DNA of 64,000 nucleotides from Mytilus galloprovincialis (GCF_965363235.1 NC_134850.1:36576602-36640601); one strand, 5' to 3'; shown: positions 1 through 12,807, counted from the first letter of the stretch. Numbers and translations are program-made. Notes: generated from the letters alone by a model not told the origin.

Positions 1-117
1 ATTCGTTTTCAACATTCGATTTTCAACATTCAACATTCGTTTTCAACATTCAATTTTCAACTTTCAACATTCGCTTTCAGCATTCATCATTCATTTTGAA
101 CATTCAACATCCGATAT
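1..117 (-). repeat. Inner edge of a TTCAACATTCG minisatellite
   Basis: Tandem copies of TTCAACATTCG with GTTTTCAACATT variants fill the first 115 or so bases and are cut by the window edge. It is the same family as the large array at 14335-17665 but in the opposite orientation. Confidence 0.9.
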
Positions 118-539
118 CTGTGTATATTTGAGTCCATTTGTTTTTCATTTTGAAATATCAAAATAAAAAAATAAAAAACGAGAATGTTTCCATTGTTCGG
201 TTTTGATTTCTCGAAAACCAAAATGAAAAACAAGTGTTTTCGTTTTTTGTGTTTTATTTTTCTAAAACCAAAACGGAAAACGAAAGTGTTTTCATTTTTT
301 GTTTTTTATTTCACTAAAAAGTAATTAAAAATGAAAATAAATTTTAAAGTGCAAGTTTCCATTTTTCGTTTTCGAATTTACTCAAAAAGAGATTAGTATT
401 CAATTTCAATTATTAGCCGATTTATAATGGAAACAGTTTTCCTTTCTAGTTTCACATTCTTTGTAAATTCTGTCACAGGAGGGCATTGTAAACCCTTCCA
501 TGAAGATATAACATAATGTAGACAAAATAAACCGCATGA

Positions 540-1265
540 CTTCTGAATTGACATACGGTGATAAAATAATCAAAGACTTTCAAATTACCTTGTTCATACC
601 TTTGATAAATAATAAATTATCATATTTAAATATTAAACGAATCACAAATTTAAATTGTACAATATAATATTAAGATTCATAAAGATGGTACAAATAAATA
701 GATTTGTTACAACATGACACTTATAAGGGAGGTAATTACTTTTTAAAAACTGACAAGAAAACTAGCCTAGCTAAAGTATACATGCACAGCGGTTGTCAGA
801 TCAATAGTCTTTAATAACAATCAGGAACCGGGTGCGTGAACTTTACTTTTAAGTTTAGAAAGGTCGATCTAAGATTATTAGAATTGATGACCAACGTCCA
901 TCTGCCAGTATTGTCAGTACCGTGAACATCGAGGACGATAATATGTTTTGCTTGATAGATTGATTAAAAAACAATTTTCCGCAATTTCACAATTCAAACC
1001 TGGACAAGCATTCAATTATTTTGGCATTCGGAGCCTATAGGGTTTTTGTTTTGCTTATTTGTGAAGGCGACATATATGGTGACCTGAACTAGAGGGCGTT
1101 GTTGGGGTATTATGTTATTGAGAATAGTTGACAAAAAATATAAATGTATAGAGACAATGGACCAAGAAATAAATAAAAAAGCTAGAATAATGGTGTAAAA
1201 TATAAAGAGAAGAGAATAATTGGCAAAAAGTATTTAGAATAGAGAAAAATGGCCTAAAATATCAA
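540..1265 (+). repeat. Left arm of a diverged inverted repeat
   Basis: This stretch matches the reverse complement of 13335-14110 along its length. Landmarks shared by both include 'acggtgataaa', 'cacaaatttaaattgtacaa', 'aagggaggtaattact', 'gacaagaaaactagc', 'cattcggag' and 'gagacaatgga'. I estimate 75-85% identity by eye, with small indels. There is no coding capacity. The 118-539 stretch between this arm and the minisatellite is AT-rich and has no clear partner on the other side. Confidence 0.8.
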
Positions 1266-1589
1266 AGAATACAGAAATTAAGAACCCTGAATCCAGACCA
1301 TCATACTAGTTGCCTTAATCAATGTAAGTTTGTCTCTGGGAGATTTGTATTGGTTATCATACGGTTTCTCTTTATTTCGATGTCTATTAATTAAGATACG
1401 AGCTTTCATTATTTGCCAACATATTACATATCACATTATAACAAAAAATACTTTTATTTTTTGCAAACTACCATAGATTTGCGGGTTAAAGTTCTGCATA
1501 AAACCACATTGGAGGCCACTTTTTTTTCAAGTGGACTTCAGCTAACCACCATACCCTGCCATTGCCGAAAAGATTATAAAACACATTTC

Positions 1590-1775
1590 AACGGCCATAC
1601 ATTTGTCCGCACAATGTGTAAAGGGGAGCTGGGTAGGATAGCTGATGTCTACTGGAGAAAAAAATCAAGGTTGTTATTTGGCTTATTTAATTTTCAAAAG
1701 ATATGACCAAAGTCGGGGTCGGACACCCAACCCAACCCTTACCGAAAATATAATAAAAATTGTCCGCACTAGTAG
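1590..1775 (+). repeat. Dispersed repeat, copy 1
   Basis: Diverged direct repeat of 5805-5985. Shared blocks are the 'gtctactggagaaaaaa' region, 'ggttgttatttggctta', and 'caacccttaccg' followed by 'aataaaaa' and 'tgcactag'. The short frame across 1413-1706 lies in this repeat and resembles no protein I recognise. Confidence 0.6.
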
Positions 1776-3570
1776 TACTGCAACCACAGGTCATTTTTTA
1801 AAACTTTAATGGTCCGGAAGAACACACACCTAAATTATATAACGACGGAAAGAGGAAAACATATAAAATAAGAAAAATTGGGTCGTAAAAATCCAGAGTG
1901 GTCACAATTTTGTGAAATTTAGGTTAAAGGTCAGACCTAAAAATATCAATAATTCAACCACAAGGACAAAAAGGAGAAATATTCTGATATTTATTCAATA
2001 GAATGCTACAAAAACAATTCGATCATAAGCATATGCTATAAACGATGTTAAAATGACAAATTTGACAACTTATATGAAGAGCTGCCATGACAAAATAGCG
2101 TTGATTTGGAACCTTCTGATTTTTTCCATTTAAGGCATAGCAAAAGAAGAAGTGGCCTTGTCCTTTTCACATCCATAAACTTTCATATTGTGTATAGTGT
2201 TTCACTAAAGTATATTACAGAATTATTTTCTAAACTATAAAACACCAGTTTATTAAATTATTTCAAATTTTTTTCTATCTTTGAAAAAAACAAAATTCAA
2301 GCGCTGAAACAGTGTTTTTAATTTTGCATCTTAAAGGTTGTGTATTTTGTGCAAAATAGTATCTAGTTATAGATAAATACATATTGTGCATTTGTAAAGT
2401 CTAAACAGAGTAGTTATAACACAAAATATACTATAGTCATCCGTGGCGAATGCGAGGTTGAAAACAAATTGGGTGTAAAACAAAGTCAGTTTGGTGCATG
2501 AACATTTTTTAGTGGATTAATCCTGGTAAAAAAAGTTAACTCATTATTTTTTTAAGGGAAGGATGAAAAATTACACAATGCAATGCCAATTTTCTAATGT
2601 TGTAATTCAAAATCAGTCATGATCCTAATATAACTTTTAAAAGCGATCGACGCACGATACCTGAAGTATTCATTAAGGAAGCTGGCTTGTCATGTTTTTG
2701 ATTTTTTGTCAGATTTTCGGAATCCTCTGATTTTATCCATTGGAATGCCTTGGAAAAAAATGCCCGGTGACCCCCATTTTTTCTTTTGAAAATCTTTTAC
2801 ATGTATAATGATAAGTCATCTGCAAAAGCTTTATAAAATTTTAATTACTTTTTAACAGTTTTTGAGAACGTCAATTGTCAATGATATACATGTAGCTATG
2901 AAAAGTCAAGAGAGAATATTTTCCCGCCAAAATTTCAATGGCTCATATCTCCAAAACAAGCACGGTGACCTATATATTTTTTCAGCTCTTTGGATTCCTT
3001 TATTGATTCCCTATCAATAGAAACTAGTGTTTTGAAAATTTAATTACTTTGAAACAGAGAAGCGAACTCCCTTAAATGGGGACATGAATCAATCTCTCAG
3101 TCATCATATGCGGATTAGGTACGCGTATAAGCATAACAAGACACTTCCCTTTTTTTATAAGAACAAGTTAGGTGCAGGACAGAGTTTGTTCATAGCACAG
3201 TACAAATGCCATCTGGAGCATAAATACCGTCAAGATTCTGTCAAACTCGTCAGATATAGTCTTACCTAAATGCATAGGAAACATAAAAGCAATGTGAGTA
3301 CAAAGTTTCGATCAATGTTCGTGACCCATATTCCCATATGCATATGCATGATATATCTGCACTGCCAATCCCAAATGTAATTGGGCGAATGTTGCTACAG
3401 AAACGATTGAATTTGTAATAGCCATACATTTAAGAATTTTTGTTAAATAAATTTTTAGGGACACTATACGGTTCAGAAGCGCGTTTGTGTTATTTTTCAC
3501 AAATTAACTAACAAATGAACTTTTGAGCATAGGCTCCGTGTTGAAAACCGGACCGTGACCTATAATGGTT
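1776..3570. other. AT-rich non-coding stretch, nothing recognised
   Basis: No convincing exon, RNA gene or intact mobile element was found on either strand. Short open frames near 3084-3269 and 3312-3500 have no protein character. Confidence 0.5.
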
Positions 3571-3571
3571 T

Positions 3572-3650
3572 ACCTTAATAAATTGTGACTTGGATGGTGT
3601 GTTGTATCATTGACACTCATACCACATCTTCTTATATCTATTAAGAAGAT
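3572..3650 (-). repeat. Fragment of the 'CCAATGAGACAACTCTCC' dispersed repeat
   Basis: The reverse complement reads through 'gtcaatgatacaacacacc' and 'aagtcacaatttatt'. This is a diverged match to the copies at 7797-7862 and 38930-38995. Confidence 0.6.
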
Positions 3651-3664
3651 ATGCGGACATCATT

Positions 3665-4125
3665 TCCATAGAAATACCAAACCGAGGACATAGCTCATAA
3701 GAGCACTGGTGCCAGGGTGAAGTAGTTGTTCTTCTTTTAATATACCCTTGATATTTCCAGACACACCTTGGTGTAATTCTGAAAGTCTTAACATAGACTT
3801 TGATTTTCCTGCAGCATATATGGCATCCCCTATATAGCGCTAAACTCTATATTTCATATCCCTTGGCCCCACTGTGTCTGAATTGTAAGGTGTCACAATA
3901 TCTAGTTAGTTCTGGAGTTTGGCAGTTTGTTAAGCATCAGAGACAATCTTGGGTAAATGTGATCGGTATATGTATTTGGTCGTGCTACATGAGAAAGGCT
4001 TTTTCTTATGGAAGAACAAATCACTAACAATCGTTATTAATGAACTGACAGCAAGTTCAAATTCTGATTTTTCAGTAGTTGTTTTACTTAATTGCACAGG
4101 TGTTGACCTCAATAAGTACATTTAC
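3665..4125 (-). pseudogene. Degenerate coding remnant, product not recognised
   Basis: One minus-strand frame stays largely open for about 150 codons, with three in-frame stops near 3923, 3905 and 3845. Random AT-rich sequence would give roughly ten. The last 50 or so codons are clean and protein-like, with stretches such as DAIYAAGKSKSMLRLSELHQ and LLHPGTSALMSYVLGL. I do not recognise the family. A short exon using the 'atatag' before 3832 is an alternative reading. The neighbouring SINE and the second remnant at 4805-4975 may belong to the same dead gene. Confidence 0.3.
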
Positions 4126-4364
4126 TTGGTTATGCATGGATAAATGATTACTCTCATTAATTAGCACAGCACACCTTAAAAGACTGTCAACACGTTTAAA
4201 GGACTCAGTTTTGTGTAGTTTTCTGGTTTTTTTCTGGTTTTTCTTTTACACAAAAATCCTGTTATCCTATCCAAACTACGAGATCGTATACAAGTGTCAG
4301 GTTGTGAGGATACATGTCGATCAGTTTGATCACATACAGTATATGGATTTCTGTTGTTTCTATT

Positions 4365-4797
4365 TTAAAGTTCCCCAAGGGTGACTTGGGAAACGTAATA
4401 TGATCAATTGGTCTTCTCTCGATCGGCAGTTAAACGAAGTGGGACGACCGTTTGGCTGTGCGGGATGTATCAAGTTCGCAGTCACGTCCTGTCAGAATGG
4501 GGACGTTTAATCCGATGCCTCGTGTAAAGGGAGTGCCACGTTCTCTGCACGTTAAAAACCCTTGCAACAACTCTTTGAGGGGTCCGTAGGTGGCCTGTTG
4601 CAACGGCAAATTCTGTTCCAATCCAATATACCATCATTTTCCTGTGGCAGTCTAAATTTTCCCGACCAATTCCCGAATGACCTCTATTATGACAAAACCT
4701 ACCTATTGTTTTTATTATTAACTTGTTCTCGTCCTGAAGATGCACGAAATATTTGCCACTGGACGTTAAGCAACCAACAATCAATCAATCAATCTAA
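4365..4797 (+). mobile_element. SINE-like retroposon with (ATCA)n tail
   Basis: A 430-bp block, more GC-rich than its surroundings, ends in 'ccactggacgttaagcaacc' followed by 'aacaatcaatcaatcaatc'. A conserved body running into a short ATCA microsatellite is typical of molluscan SINEs mobilised by a LINE. No clean pol III A and B boxes were found, so it may be 5'-truncated or use a diverged head. Family assignment is from memory and tentative. Confidence 0.6.
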
Positions 4798-4804
4798 TTT
4801 AAAG

Positions 4805-4975
4805 ACGCACCAATTTTGCCATCTTGTGCAAGTCTCATAACATCACTGATGATTCGCCCAAGGACAGCAGAATATCAAGAGAAGTTGGTTTTAGCATCAC
4901 CTTGTCACACACCAAATCTCTGCGAAACTGCAATAGTACTTTCCCCCCGATCACTTGCATGCATATTTATTGCTC
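4805..4975 (-). pseudogene. Possible degenerate coding fragment
   Basis: The minus frame reads MHASDRGESTIAVSQRFGV, stop, QGDAKTNFS, stop, then YSAVLGRIISDVMRLAQDG. The residue mix looks protein-like, but the number of stops does not exclude chance and I cannot name a family. It lies directly beside the SINE-like element. Confidence 0.22.
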
Positions 4976-5099
4976 TGAGGTTAAACATTTACATAAAATG
5001 TATTTTCACACAATATCAACTATAGTCATCATCCTGAAAAACCCTTATCCGAAGGATTTGGTTAACTTTTATGAAAAGTCAAAATTTTATTAACACAAA

Positions 5100-5804
5100 T
5101 ATAACTTATTTACAGAAAATACACGAAAGAACTACTGTATATATTCAAATCACTCAAAAATAAATAAACTTATCCTACAAAATCTTCATAATCACATCGA
5201 AACTATCAAATTGATTGTGAAGGAAAAAATAAATTGTGGAGCTGATTGACGGATAGACAAGTTTCGTAATTAAAAAAGGTACAAATGATGTTTTTATTTT
5301 TGAGTTTTTGACAAAATTGTTTGGAATTTGCCCAACAAAATTTGCATGCAGTATCGCAATAATATGTTGTGTCCTCTAAAATGTCAAATACTGTTTTTGA
5401 ATCATATGTTTTCTCGTTTTCAAAGAAAAGGAGCGTTACATTTATATCTAAAAAAACAGCCAACTTTAAGTCTGAAAGTTTAACTTGGGGATGGTATTAT
5501 ATTTATGTCTTTATCATTCCGATGATCCTTGATGATATGTGCATAGAAAATATTTACGAAAATAGCGGGAAATTTAACAAAAAAAAATATTTTTGGATTT
5601 TAAGGCAACTACTCAAAACCGTAAATTGAGGGGTACCCCCATTAAAGGGAGAAAATACAAAAATGTGACCATGGAAACTTTTTACGACCCAACGGAAATT
5701 AAAATATAGATATTATTCTATCATTTAAAACAATTTACAGCTGTGTGTTATTCCGGACCATTAAACTCGTTAACTAAGCGTCTTTTTCGATGTCAGTTGC
5801 ACGA
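5100..5804. other. AT-rich stretch, nothing recognised
   Basis: Short open frames on both strands (5206-5463 minus, 5369-5629 plus) overlap each other and have low-complexity AT-driven composition. No splice-supported exon was found. Confidence 0.4.
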
Positions 5805-5985
5805 CTATAGGTGCAAAGGGAAGCTTGTTGGCAGAGGTTTACAGTAGAAAAAATCCAGGGTGTTGTTCTGCTTAATTTTTTCTTCTAAAGTAGTTCTCAA
5901 CTTGATGTCGGATACCAAACCCAACCATTACCGGATAGTTAATAAAAACAATTCTGCGGCAAAATACTTTTATCTGCACTAGGCA
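5805..5985 (+). repeat. Dispersed repeat, copy 2
   Basis: Second copy of the 1590-1775 repeat. The match runs from 'ggtgcaaagggaagcttg' to 'tctgcactag'. Confidence 0.6.
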
Positions 5986-6630
5986 AAAACGTAAGCTAGA
6001 GATATAGCGCCTACTTGATCAAAATTACAAGTTTGGATATAGCTAGGATTATTCTTTTTAAGCTAATGAATAATTTCCTTGCCCACCATACAAGTGATTA
6101 CAAAATATAAACCTTTGGTCTAATAATAATCAAGCGAAATCCATTATTTCCGAGGTAGAATGTTTTGTAAAATCAGTTTTGTGTGGCCAAAAAAAAGTTA
6201 AAATCAAGAGTGCAACTTTCTTTTCTTTTAATGCAGAACAATTATTACTGTTCATGAACTATTTTACAGGATACCGAGAATATGGAATTTCCGAAAGCTA
6301 TATATTTCATAGAATAGAGCAATTTGTCATCTTTTAAAAATAATCATAACTATTTACGATTCTGCAAATATAAAGCGTGCTGCACGCTGTATAAAATACT
6401 GAAAGCGGTTTATATTACCTGTATAACTAATGAACCATAAATGAAATTTAAAAAAAAAATATTAAATGGTGTCTTTGACTACTTAACTGGTGATATAGTG
6501 GTTATTTATTAATAAAAACATTTGAAGTACGTTTGAGTCTTATGCAAAATGTGTGTTTATATATCTTTGAAAGCTGGATTCTGCCGACGGGCTGGTTAAG
6601 CCTAGTCTTACAAACTCCGCATTTTCATTG
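5986..6630. other. Non-coding stretch, nothing recognised
   Basis: AT-rich sequence with short homopolymer runs. No gene or repeat copy could be supported. Confidence 0.4.
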
Positions 6631-6895
6631 CAGCCGATTGCATTGAGTGTGTAGACAAAGGTAATATCATTTGGTTACGTCATTTAAATTTTTTAGGTAA
6701 GGTATACTACCCTTCTGTGGAAGTAGCCTAGTCCTACAGGAAGTTTAATTGGTTATATGTCGGACCAGTCTACTCTTAATGGAGGGTAGTTTGCCTAACC
6801 TAATAATGACTTCACCATACAGCTACAATGTAGCAAGCAATCTAACCAATAATACCACATTTGCCTACACACTCACTGAATCGGCTGTAACGTCT
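6631..6895. repeat. Imperfect palindrome (foldback repeat)
   Basis: 'cagccgatt...gagtgtgtagacaaagg' near 6632-6662 pairs with the reverse complement of 'cctacacactcactgaatcggctg' near 6864-6889. Pairing continues inward ('agtagcctagtcc' with 'ggaccagtctact') to a centre near 6745. This is the structure of a small hairpin-type MITE. The 100-codon frame at 6749-7051 covers the right arm and is not taken as a gene. Confidence 0.55.
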
Positions 6896-7257
6896 TTACA
6901 ATTACATGTTGCAACACCTTATAAAATTATTGGGCTACAACAAATGTTTGGAAAATTACGTCAATGTGCTTTCCCAAAGGGTTTTATGCAGAACATTTCC
7001 CGGAAATTTATAATGGTAGTTTGTAAAAACAATGTCAAATTCGAAATATAACTGAACAAAGAAGTTACATACATTCAAAAGGTTGAGATATTGAAGGCCA
7101 AATAAGTTTTTATATTTCACATTCTTGCATGTCTTATATATAGTTACCAGACAGTCATTAATATAATTCTAAGGCAAAAGTAAATGTAGAGTTTCATTGG
7201 TTAAATGAAGACTACAATACAAATAAAGGATTCTCAAATGATCATTACTTTTGTTTG

Positions 7258-7345
7258 TAGTACAATGAGCAAATCCCGCAATCAATCAATCAATCAAGCA
7301 AGCAATCAATTAACAAATCAAGCAATCAACTAATCAATTATTCAA
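7258..7345. repeat. ATCA/AGCA-rich simple repeat
   Basis: Runs of 'aatcaatcaatcaatcaagc' type. It could be the decayed tail of a retroposon, but no body was identified upstream. Confidence 0.6.
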
Positions 7346-7361
7346 TTAATACAATTGAGAA

Positions 7362-7790
7362 TGGAAATAAAGAATGTGGCAAAGAGACAACAGCCAAACC
7401 AAAGAGCAGAAAACAGAAAACAACCGAAGGCCACCAATAGGTCTACACTAAACTAAAATTAAATTAAAAAAAAACACCATAAAACAACTAACAAAGGCCA
7501 GAGTCTCCTGACTTGGGACATACGCAAAAATTGCGGCGGGGTTAAACATACTTTGTGAGATCTAAATCCTCCTACTATACAACTATACAACTATAGCTAG
7601 CCAATGTAGAATAAACAAACACACAACAATTTGCACAGTAACACTCAGTTTAAAAGAAATCCTAGTCCGATGTCGGAATAGGTACCAACAAAAAAACTAC
7701 GCAAAATGAAACTAATTCATAAATTAAACTACTAGCAGTTACTGTAACTGACATGCCAGCTCAAGACCCCAATTAAACCGATCAAAAGAT
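7362..7790 (+). repeat. Dispersed repeat R2, copy 1
   Basis: Carries 'gagacaacagccaaacc', 'agagtctcctgacttggg', 'attgcggcggggttaaac' and 'tccgatgtcgg'. Copies in the same orientation lie at 17755-18375 and 37140-37760. No coding capacity. Confidence 0.8.
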
Positions 7791-7796
7791 TATATA

Positions 7797-7862
7797 GATA
7801 TAAGAAGGTGTGTTATGAGTGCCAATGAGACAACTCTCCATCCAAGTCACAATTTGTAATAT
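7797..7862 (+). repeat. Fragment of the 'CCAATGAGACAACTCTCC' repeat
   Basis: 'gagtgccaatgagacaactc' followed by 'tccatccaagtcacaattt'. Related copies are at 3572-3650 (minus) and 38930-38995. Confidence 0.7.
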
Positions 7863-7869
7863 GGAATAT

Positions 7870-8115
7870 GTGTACTGTGTTTCAAATTGATTAGACTGCA
7901 ACTTCATCAAAAACTACCTTTACCAAAAAACTTTAACCTGAAGCCAAACAGGCCGATGAACGGAAGAACGAACGGACGAACAGAACAAAAAGCATGAAGT
8001 CCATAAATGGAACGTAAAAAATGTGCTGAAATTGAATGAAGGTCTGGTAAATCTCAATGAGACCATAATCGGCATATCCAAATAAATTTCCCTAAGGTCA
8101 CAAACAATATCTTTC
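7870..8115 (+). repeat. Partial copy of repeat R3
   Basis: 'attagactgcaacttcatc' and 'aaaaactacctttaccaaa' match the fuller copy at 23281-23575. The terminal GGGGCAT hairpin is decayed here. Confidence 0.65.
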
Positions 8116-8543
8116 ACTTAAAGATATATTGCCACTTCTTCTGCAATGTAGTATTTATCAATAATAATGTAAAAGAAACTGAATGCATGTAAATTAAAAA
8201 TGATCAGGGCAGCAAACTTAGCAGTCCTTTCAATACCAATCAAACACTATAAAAATATTTTTTGAATATTGTTCTCATTGGTATAAATAGTAATTTTGTT
8301 ATCAGTAACTTAAAACCATATCAAATATCATTGTTTTACACATCAAGGTACTACAATCTGTTGTTACCTATGCTTCTCTTATTGTTAACAACGTCTTTAT
8401 ACTAAAACCACTGGATGTGGATTTGCACTGATTGACATATTTGTCTTAGATACATGATTTTTGTATTAGTTTTTATTGGCTTTGAACTAGCTGTCAGTAA
8501 CTGCGATTACTCTCGGATCTGTATTTTTTTGTCCCTTTTACAG

Positions 8544-8635
8544 CGGATGATCGTAAAGTCATTCCGGTCTATTGTTGCGAGTCAGAGAGCTTTCCTTTAC
8601 GTAACTTGCGTGTTGGACTTGTAACCGATCTATAA
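8544..8635 (+). pseudogene. Possible isolated terminal exon, unassigned
   Basis: After a good acceptor ('cccttttacag') the frame starting at 8546 reads DDRKVIPVYCCESESFPLRN and continues to a TAA at 8633-8635. The start resembles the 'RKVIPV' strand of some TIR domains, but 29 codons are too few to assign a family. No upstream exon was found, and the acceptor lies against a dispersed repeat. It could equally be chance. Confidence 0.22.
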
Positions 8636-8639
8636 TCTA

Positions 8640-9705
8640 TAAATACGCGGAAACCAGAGCTCACACCGTGTTGGTGGGTAGGTGATGACTATATGATAAG
8701 CTCAGGATGTCTTTTTAAATGTTGCATACGGTGACTTGGTGATGTCTTCATTCCATACATTGTCCCATTACTTTATATAGACAGCTTATCAGTCAACCTG
8801 ATCTATCAAAGTAGCTCTACTGTAAAGTAAGACTAGAAACAAGATATACACTAACTTAGATTGGTATATACATGTACATGTATATGTATTATACTCATAT
8901 AAATTCAAGTCAAATTTATATTCTAAAACAACATAAAAATAAAAAAGTGTAAAAAAAATTGCTTTTAATATATTTTGTTTGGGAGTGGCTATGTTTAAAG
9001 GCATGTTTTTTAGTCTGGGTTAAGAATAAACTATTGGCTATGATTATGTGTTTTATTATGATATTTTGCGCGGGAAAGGCGGGGGATAGACAGGTTCTAA
9101 AAATGAAAAGTCTTACCTGATGTATAGAAAACAAAACACGCACAAGGAAATAGTTCCGCTAAAGTACCAATAGGTGAAATATACTGTTGTTTTCCCCGCC
9201 CGAAAAATGCTTCGGACGCAATGAATATCTATGATGAGTTTATTAATAAACTTTATACATTTTGTAACAAGGACGCAAAAGAACTTCAGTAACCATATGT
9301 TAACATATTATGAAAGCTCACGTACTTATTTATAATAGAGATAAATAAAGAAAAAAACGTATGAAAACCAATAACAATCTACCAGGGACAAAATAACGAG
9401 GACGTTACGCACGGTATTGGTGCCACTTAGCGTTACACGACGTTTCTAATAAAACAACGATTTTGACGTTGTTTCACGGAAAATTTCAAACGTTGATCTT
9501 ATATTTTACTCATGTGAAATGCCGCTTTAAGTACAGAGATTTTCGAAGTTGCTTCTTTATATGGTTTTATTTTTTCAAGCCGGTGCAAATACAAAATTCC
9601 ATTGAATTTGAACTGAAATTTTTTTAATTGTTTGAGAAGAATTATAGATGCAAGAATAACACAAAATAACAATTTGATGTCTTGTTAAATGATTGAAATA
9701 TATAC
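8640..9705. other. Non-coding stretch, nothing recognised
   Basis: AT-rich, with a TA/CA-rich patch near 8860-8900. No supportable exon, RNA or repeat boundary. Confidence 0.4.
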
Positions 9706-9905
9706 AAAGATGTGGTATGATTGTCAATGAGACATCTCTCTACAAGAGACCAAAATGACACAGAAATTAATAACTATAGGTCACTGTACGGCCTTCAAAA
9801 GCAAAGCCCATATCGCATAGTCTGCTATAAAAGGCCCCGAAATGACAACGTATAACAGTTCAGACGAGAAAACTAACTGCCTAATTTTTGTAAAAGAAAT
9901 GAACG
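9706..9905 (+). repeat. Dispersed repeat R1
   Basis: 'tgtggtatgattgtcaatga', 'ggtcactgtacggcc' and 'aaaaggccccgaaatgac' define the R1 family. Other copies: 12808-13110 (minus), 24175-24375 (minus), 39160-39415 (minus), 49128-49265 (plus). Confidence 0.8.
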
Positions 9906-11975
9906 AAAGAGTCTGTTTTGTACATATTTTTTGGCGTTTTTGTATCTTCAAAATGTTTTAAAACATTAAAACTTAGTTTGATACTATGAGTGAAACAAAT
10001 GCAGGACAAGTCTGAGGCGAATCTCTTTACTCTTAGGACGAGCGTGCTTACAACATATCACATTGGCTGTCTTTGCTTATAACCTTTTAAAAACAGTGAC
10101 TTATACTTACATTATAATGCATATTATTCATTTTAACGTATAAGTAAGACCACAATCTTAATATCAACCACGATTTTATACAATTATTTTCATTTTACTA
10201 GATGTGTATTTTTAAGTAATTGCTATGTGTGCATGTTTACATGGATCAAGGTTTTTTCTCAAGCTAACAACTATGGACCAAGAATACATTCCATGCACTT
10301 TTTATATACTATTGGTTATTTTTGGTTCAGCTAGCGCTTCCATTTTCAACATATAACAGAGTTTATCGGTTTACACTAAATCTTCTTTGACTTAAAAAAA
10401 AAAAAACGTTTCCGAACTGATTATTTTTTATGTTTTCGGTTTCAATCTCTTTGGTTTCTATATTCGTATTTACATTGTTTTACAAGTAGTATCAACGTAC
10501 TGAAGTACTGAACATCGGATGACCGCAAGTTCTTGTTGATGGTCACAAGCAGTTGTCTCAGAAAAAATTCACATTTCTATACCTGAAACTGAGATTTATG
10601 TACAGATATCTATGTTTTTATAAGACAAGAATAAAATTAATGACAGGGAATTCAACATCACTGCTTTAATATCTATTACATTGTGGTGATACAAATCAGT
10701 ATAATCTGATGTGTTGTTTATATTTATATTATATTAATATTTGTATATAGCAGTTACATGTATGTATAATTTTCATGGTATAACATTCTATTCTACGATT
10801 CTAATAAAAGTGCAGTACACATGCATGGTGGACACTCTTCTATCACAATTCGATTTTTCCAATATTATATTGGATTTGAGAAGACATTCATAATTTCCAA
10901 CAAAACTTTCTTGTGATATTCTTCCGCATGCGTTAACACATTTCTTTTGTACGTGTGCATAGATTTTAATGCATATAAATATTTCTAACGACACAATATG
11001 TTTGTATTATTAATTTCCGTTCTTATTAGTATTCATTGCAGATATGAATTTATAACAAGCGATAAGATAATTATTATGTTATTTTGTACTCGATGATATA
11101 TATCCGCGTATTTATACGATCGGTTACCAGTCAAAAACGAAATTATGGTTAAACTTCATTTTGTCACACTACTACTAAATGTAATTACCCTTTTTTTCAT
11201 ACACATATTGCTAGGTACATTTGTAGATGTACTCACAGTAGGTAAAAAAAAAATAATCGTTAGCTATACTGAAATTTTATGACATACGAGTATTTCTCTG
11301 ATAAAACTTTTTGTTAAATGAGTCGATGTGACACAAAAAAAAAAATGATTGCACATTTTACTGAAATTTTCACGACTAAGGAGTACTTTTTCTCAAAAGA
11401 TTTATTGTGAGAATTTTCATTCATGTGTAAAGCTTCGAATCTTTTAATACCAAAGTTTTTTTACGGGTTGAGCAGCAAATTGGGACATTTTTTCTCTTTT
11501 TTATTTATTTTTTTCTGACGATCTTCCTCCTCTTATAGTTAAGAACGTCTATGACTTCATTTAAGGTTAAATGTATACAATATAGTTGTAAAATTTTAAA
11601 CCATTCTACTTACTAATGAATCCGCGCTTGGATTTCAAAGACGCGCATAAAACAAAATTGTAACAGCGGGACACCCTTAAAATGACGTTATAGGCATCGA
11701 AATGAGCATTTTTTTTTTCATTAGAAAATAGACAAAGCACAAATTCATCTATTTCATTGATTTCTATGGTTTATTTCCTTTCGACTGATATGCATAACAT
11801 GGCTATTTATTGTAAAGGATAAGAGCTTGAATTTTAATAACCGCCATCTAACCCATATTTCCAAAGTGACACCAATATCGTGCGCAACGTCGTTGCTTTA
11901 GACAACTAGTATAATTGTCTCAAAGTGGGGGTTTTCGTTTCTGTATTCTGTAATACTAGAACCATAGTTTTACTT
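9906..11975. other. Non-coding stretch, nothing recognised
   Basis: Two kilobases of AT-rich sequence without splice-supported exons, tRNA-like promoters or repeat copies that could be paired inside the window. Confidence 0.4.
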
Positions 11976-12079
11976 TAGGCCATTTATGTCGAGCCTTCGA
12001 CTTTAGTCGAAAAAGCGAGTCATAGCGATCCTACATTCCGTCTGCGTCTGCGTCGGTGTCGTCGGCGGCGTCCACAAAT

Positions 12080-12745
12080 ACTCACTCTGTGGTTAAAGTT
12101 TTTGAAATTTCAATAACTTTCTTAAACTAAACTGGATTTCTACCAAACTTGGACAGAAGCTTTTTTATGTTCATAAGATAGTATGCAGAAGTAAGTTTTG
12201 TAAAAATAAAACACCATTTTTTCCGCATTTTACTTATAAATATACTTAGTTTTTCTGCCAGAAAACATTGCATTCACCCTTTGGTTTAAGTTTTTGAAAT
12301 TTTAATAAATTTCTTAAACTATACTATACCAAACTTGGACAGAAGTTTGTTTATGATCATAAGATAGTATCCAGAAGTAAATTTTGGAAAAATAAAATTC
12401 TTTTTTTCCATATTTTACTTTTAAAAGAATGGACTTAGTCTTTCTGCCAGGAAACATTACATTCACTCTGTGGTTAAAGTTTTTGAAATTTTAATAACTT
12501 TCTTAAACTATCCTGGGTTTGTACCAAACTAAGACAGAAGTAAATTTTGTTGACAAATAAATCCATTTTTTTGTGCATTTTACTTTTAAATGGACTTAGA
12601 TTTTATGCCAGGAAAGAACACATTCACTCTGTGGTTAAAGTGTTTAAAATTTTAATATCTTTCTTATACTATTTTGGACCTGTACCAAAATTGGACAGAA
12701 GCTTTTTTATGATCAAAAGCTAGAACAAAATGTATCTAAAAGAAA
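12080..12745 (-). repeat. Tandem units of 160-190 bp (about four copies)
   Basis: Each unit holds 'ctctgtggttaaagttttt', 'tttcttaaact', 'ccaaacttggacagaagc', 'ataagatagta' and 'ggacttag'. Copies are diverged by substitutions and indels. Confidence 0.8.
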
Positions 12746-12807
12746 ATTTTGTTAAAATTTTGTACCTGTGTATCTGTATTTTACTTATAAATGGACTTAC
12801 ATTATTT

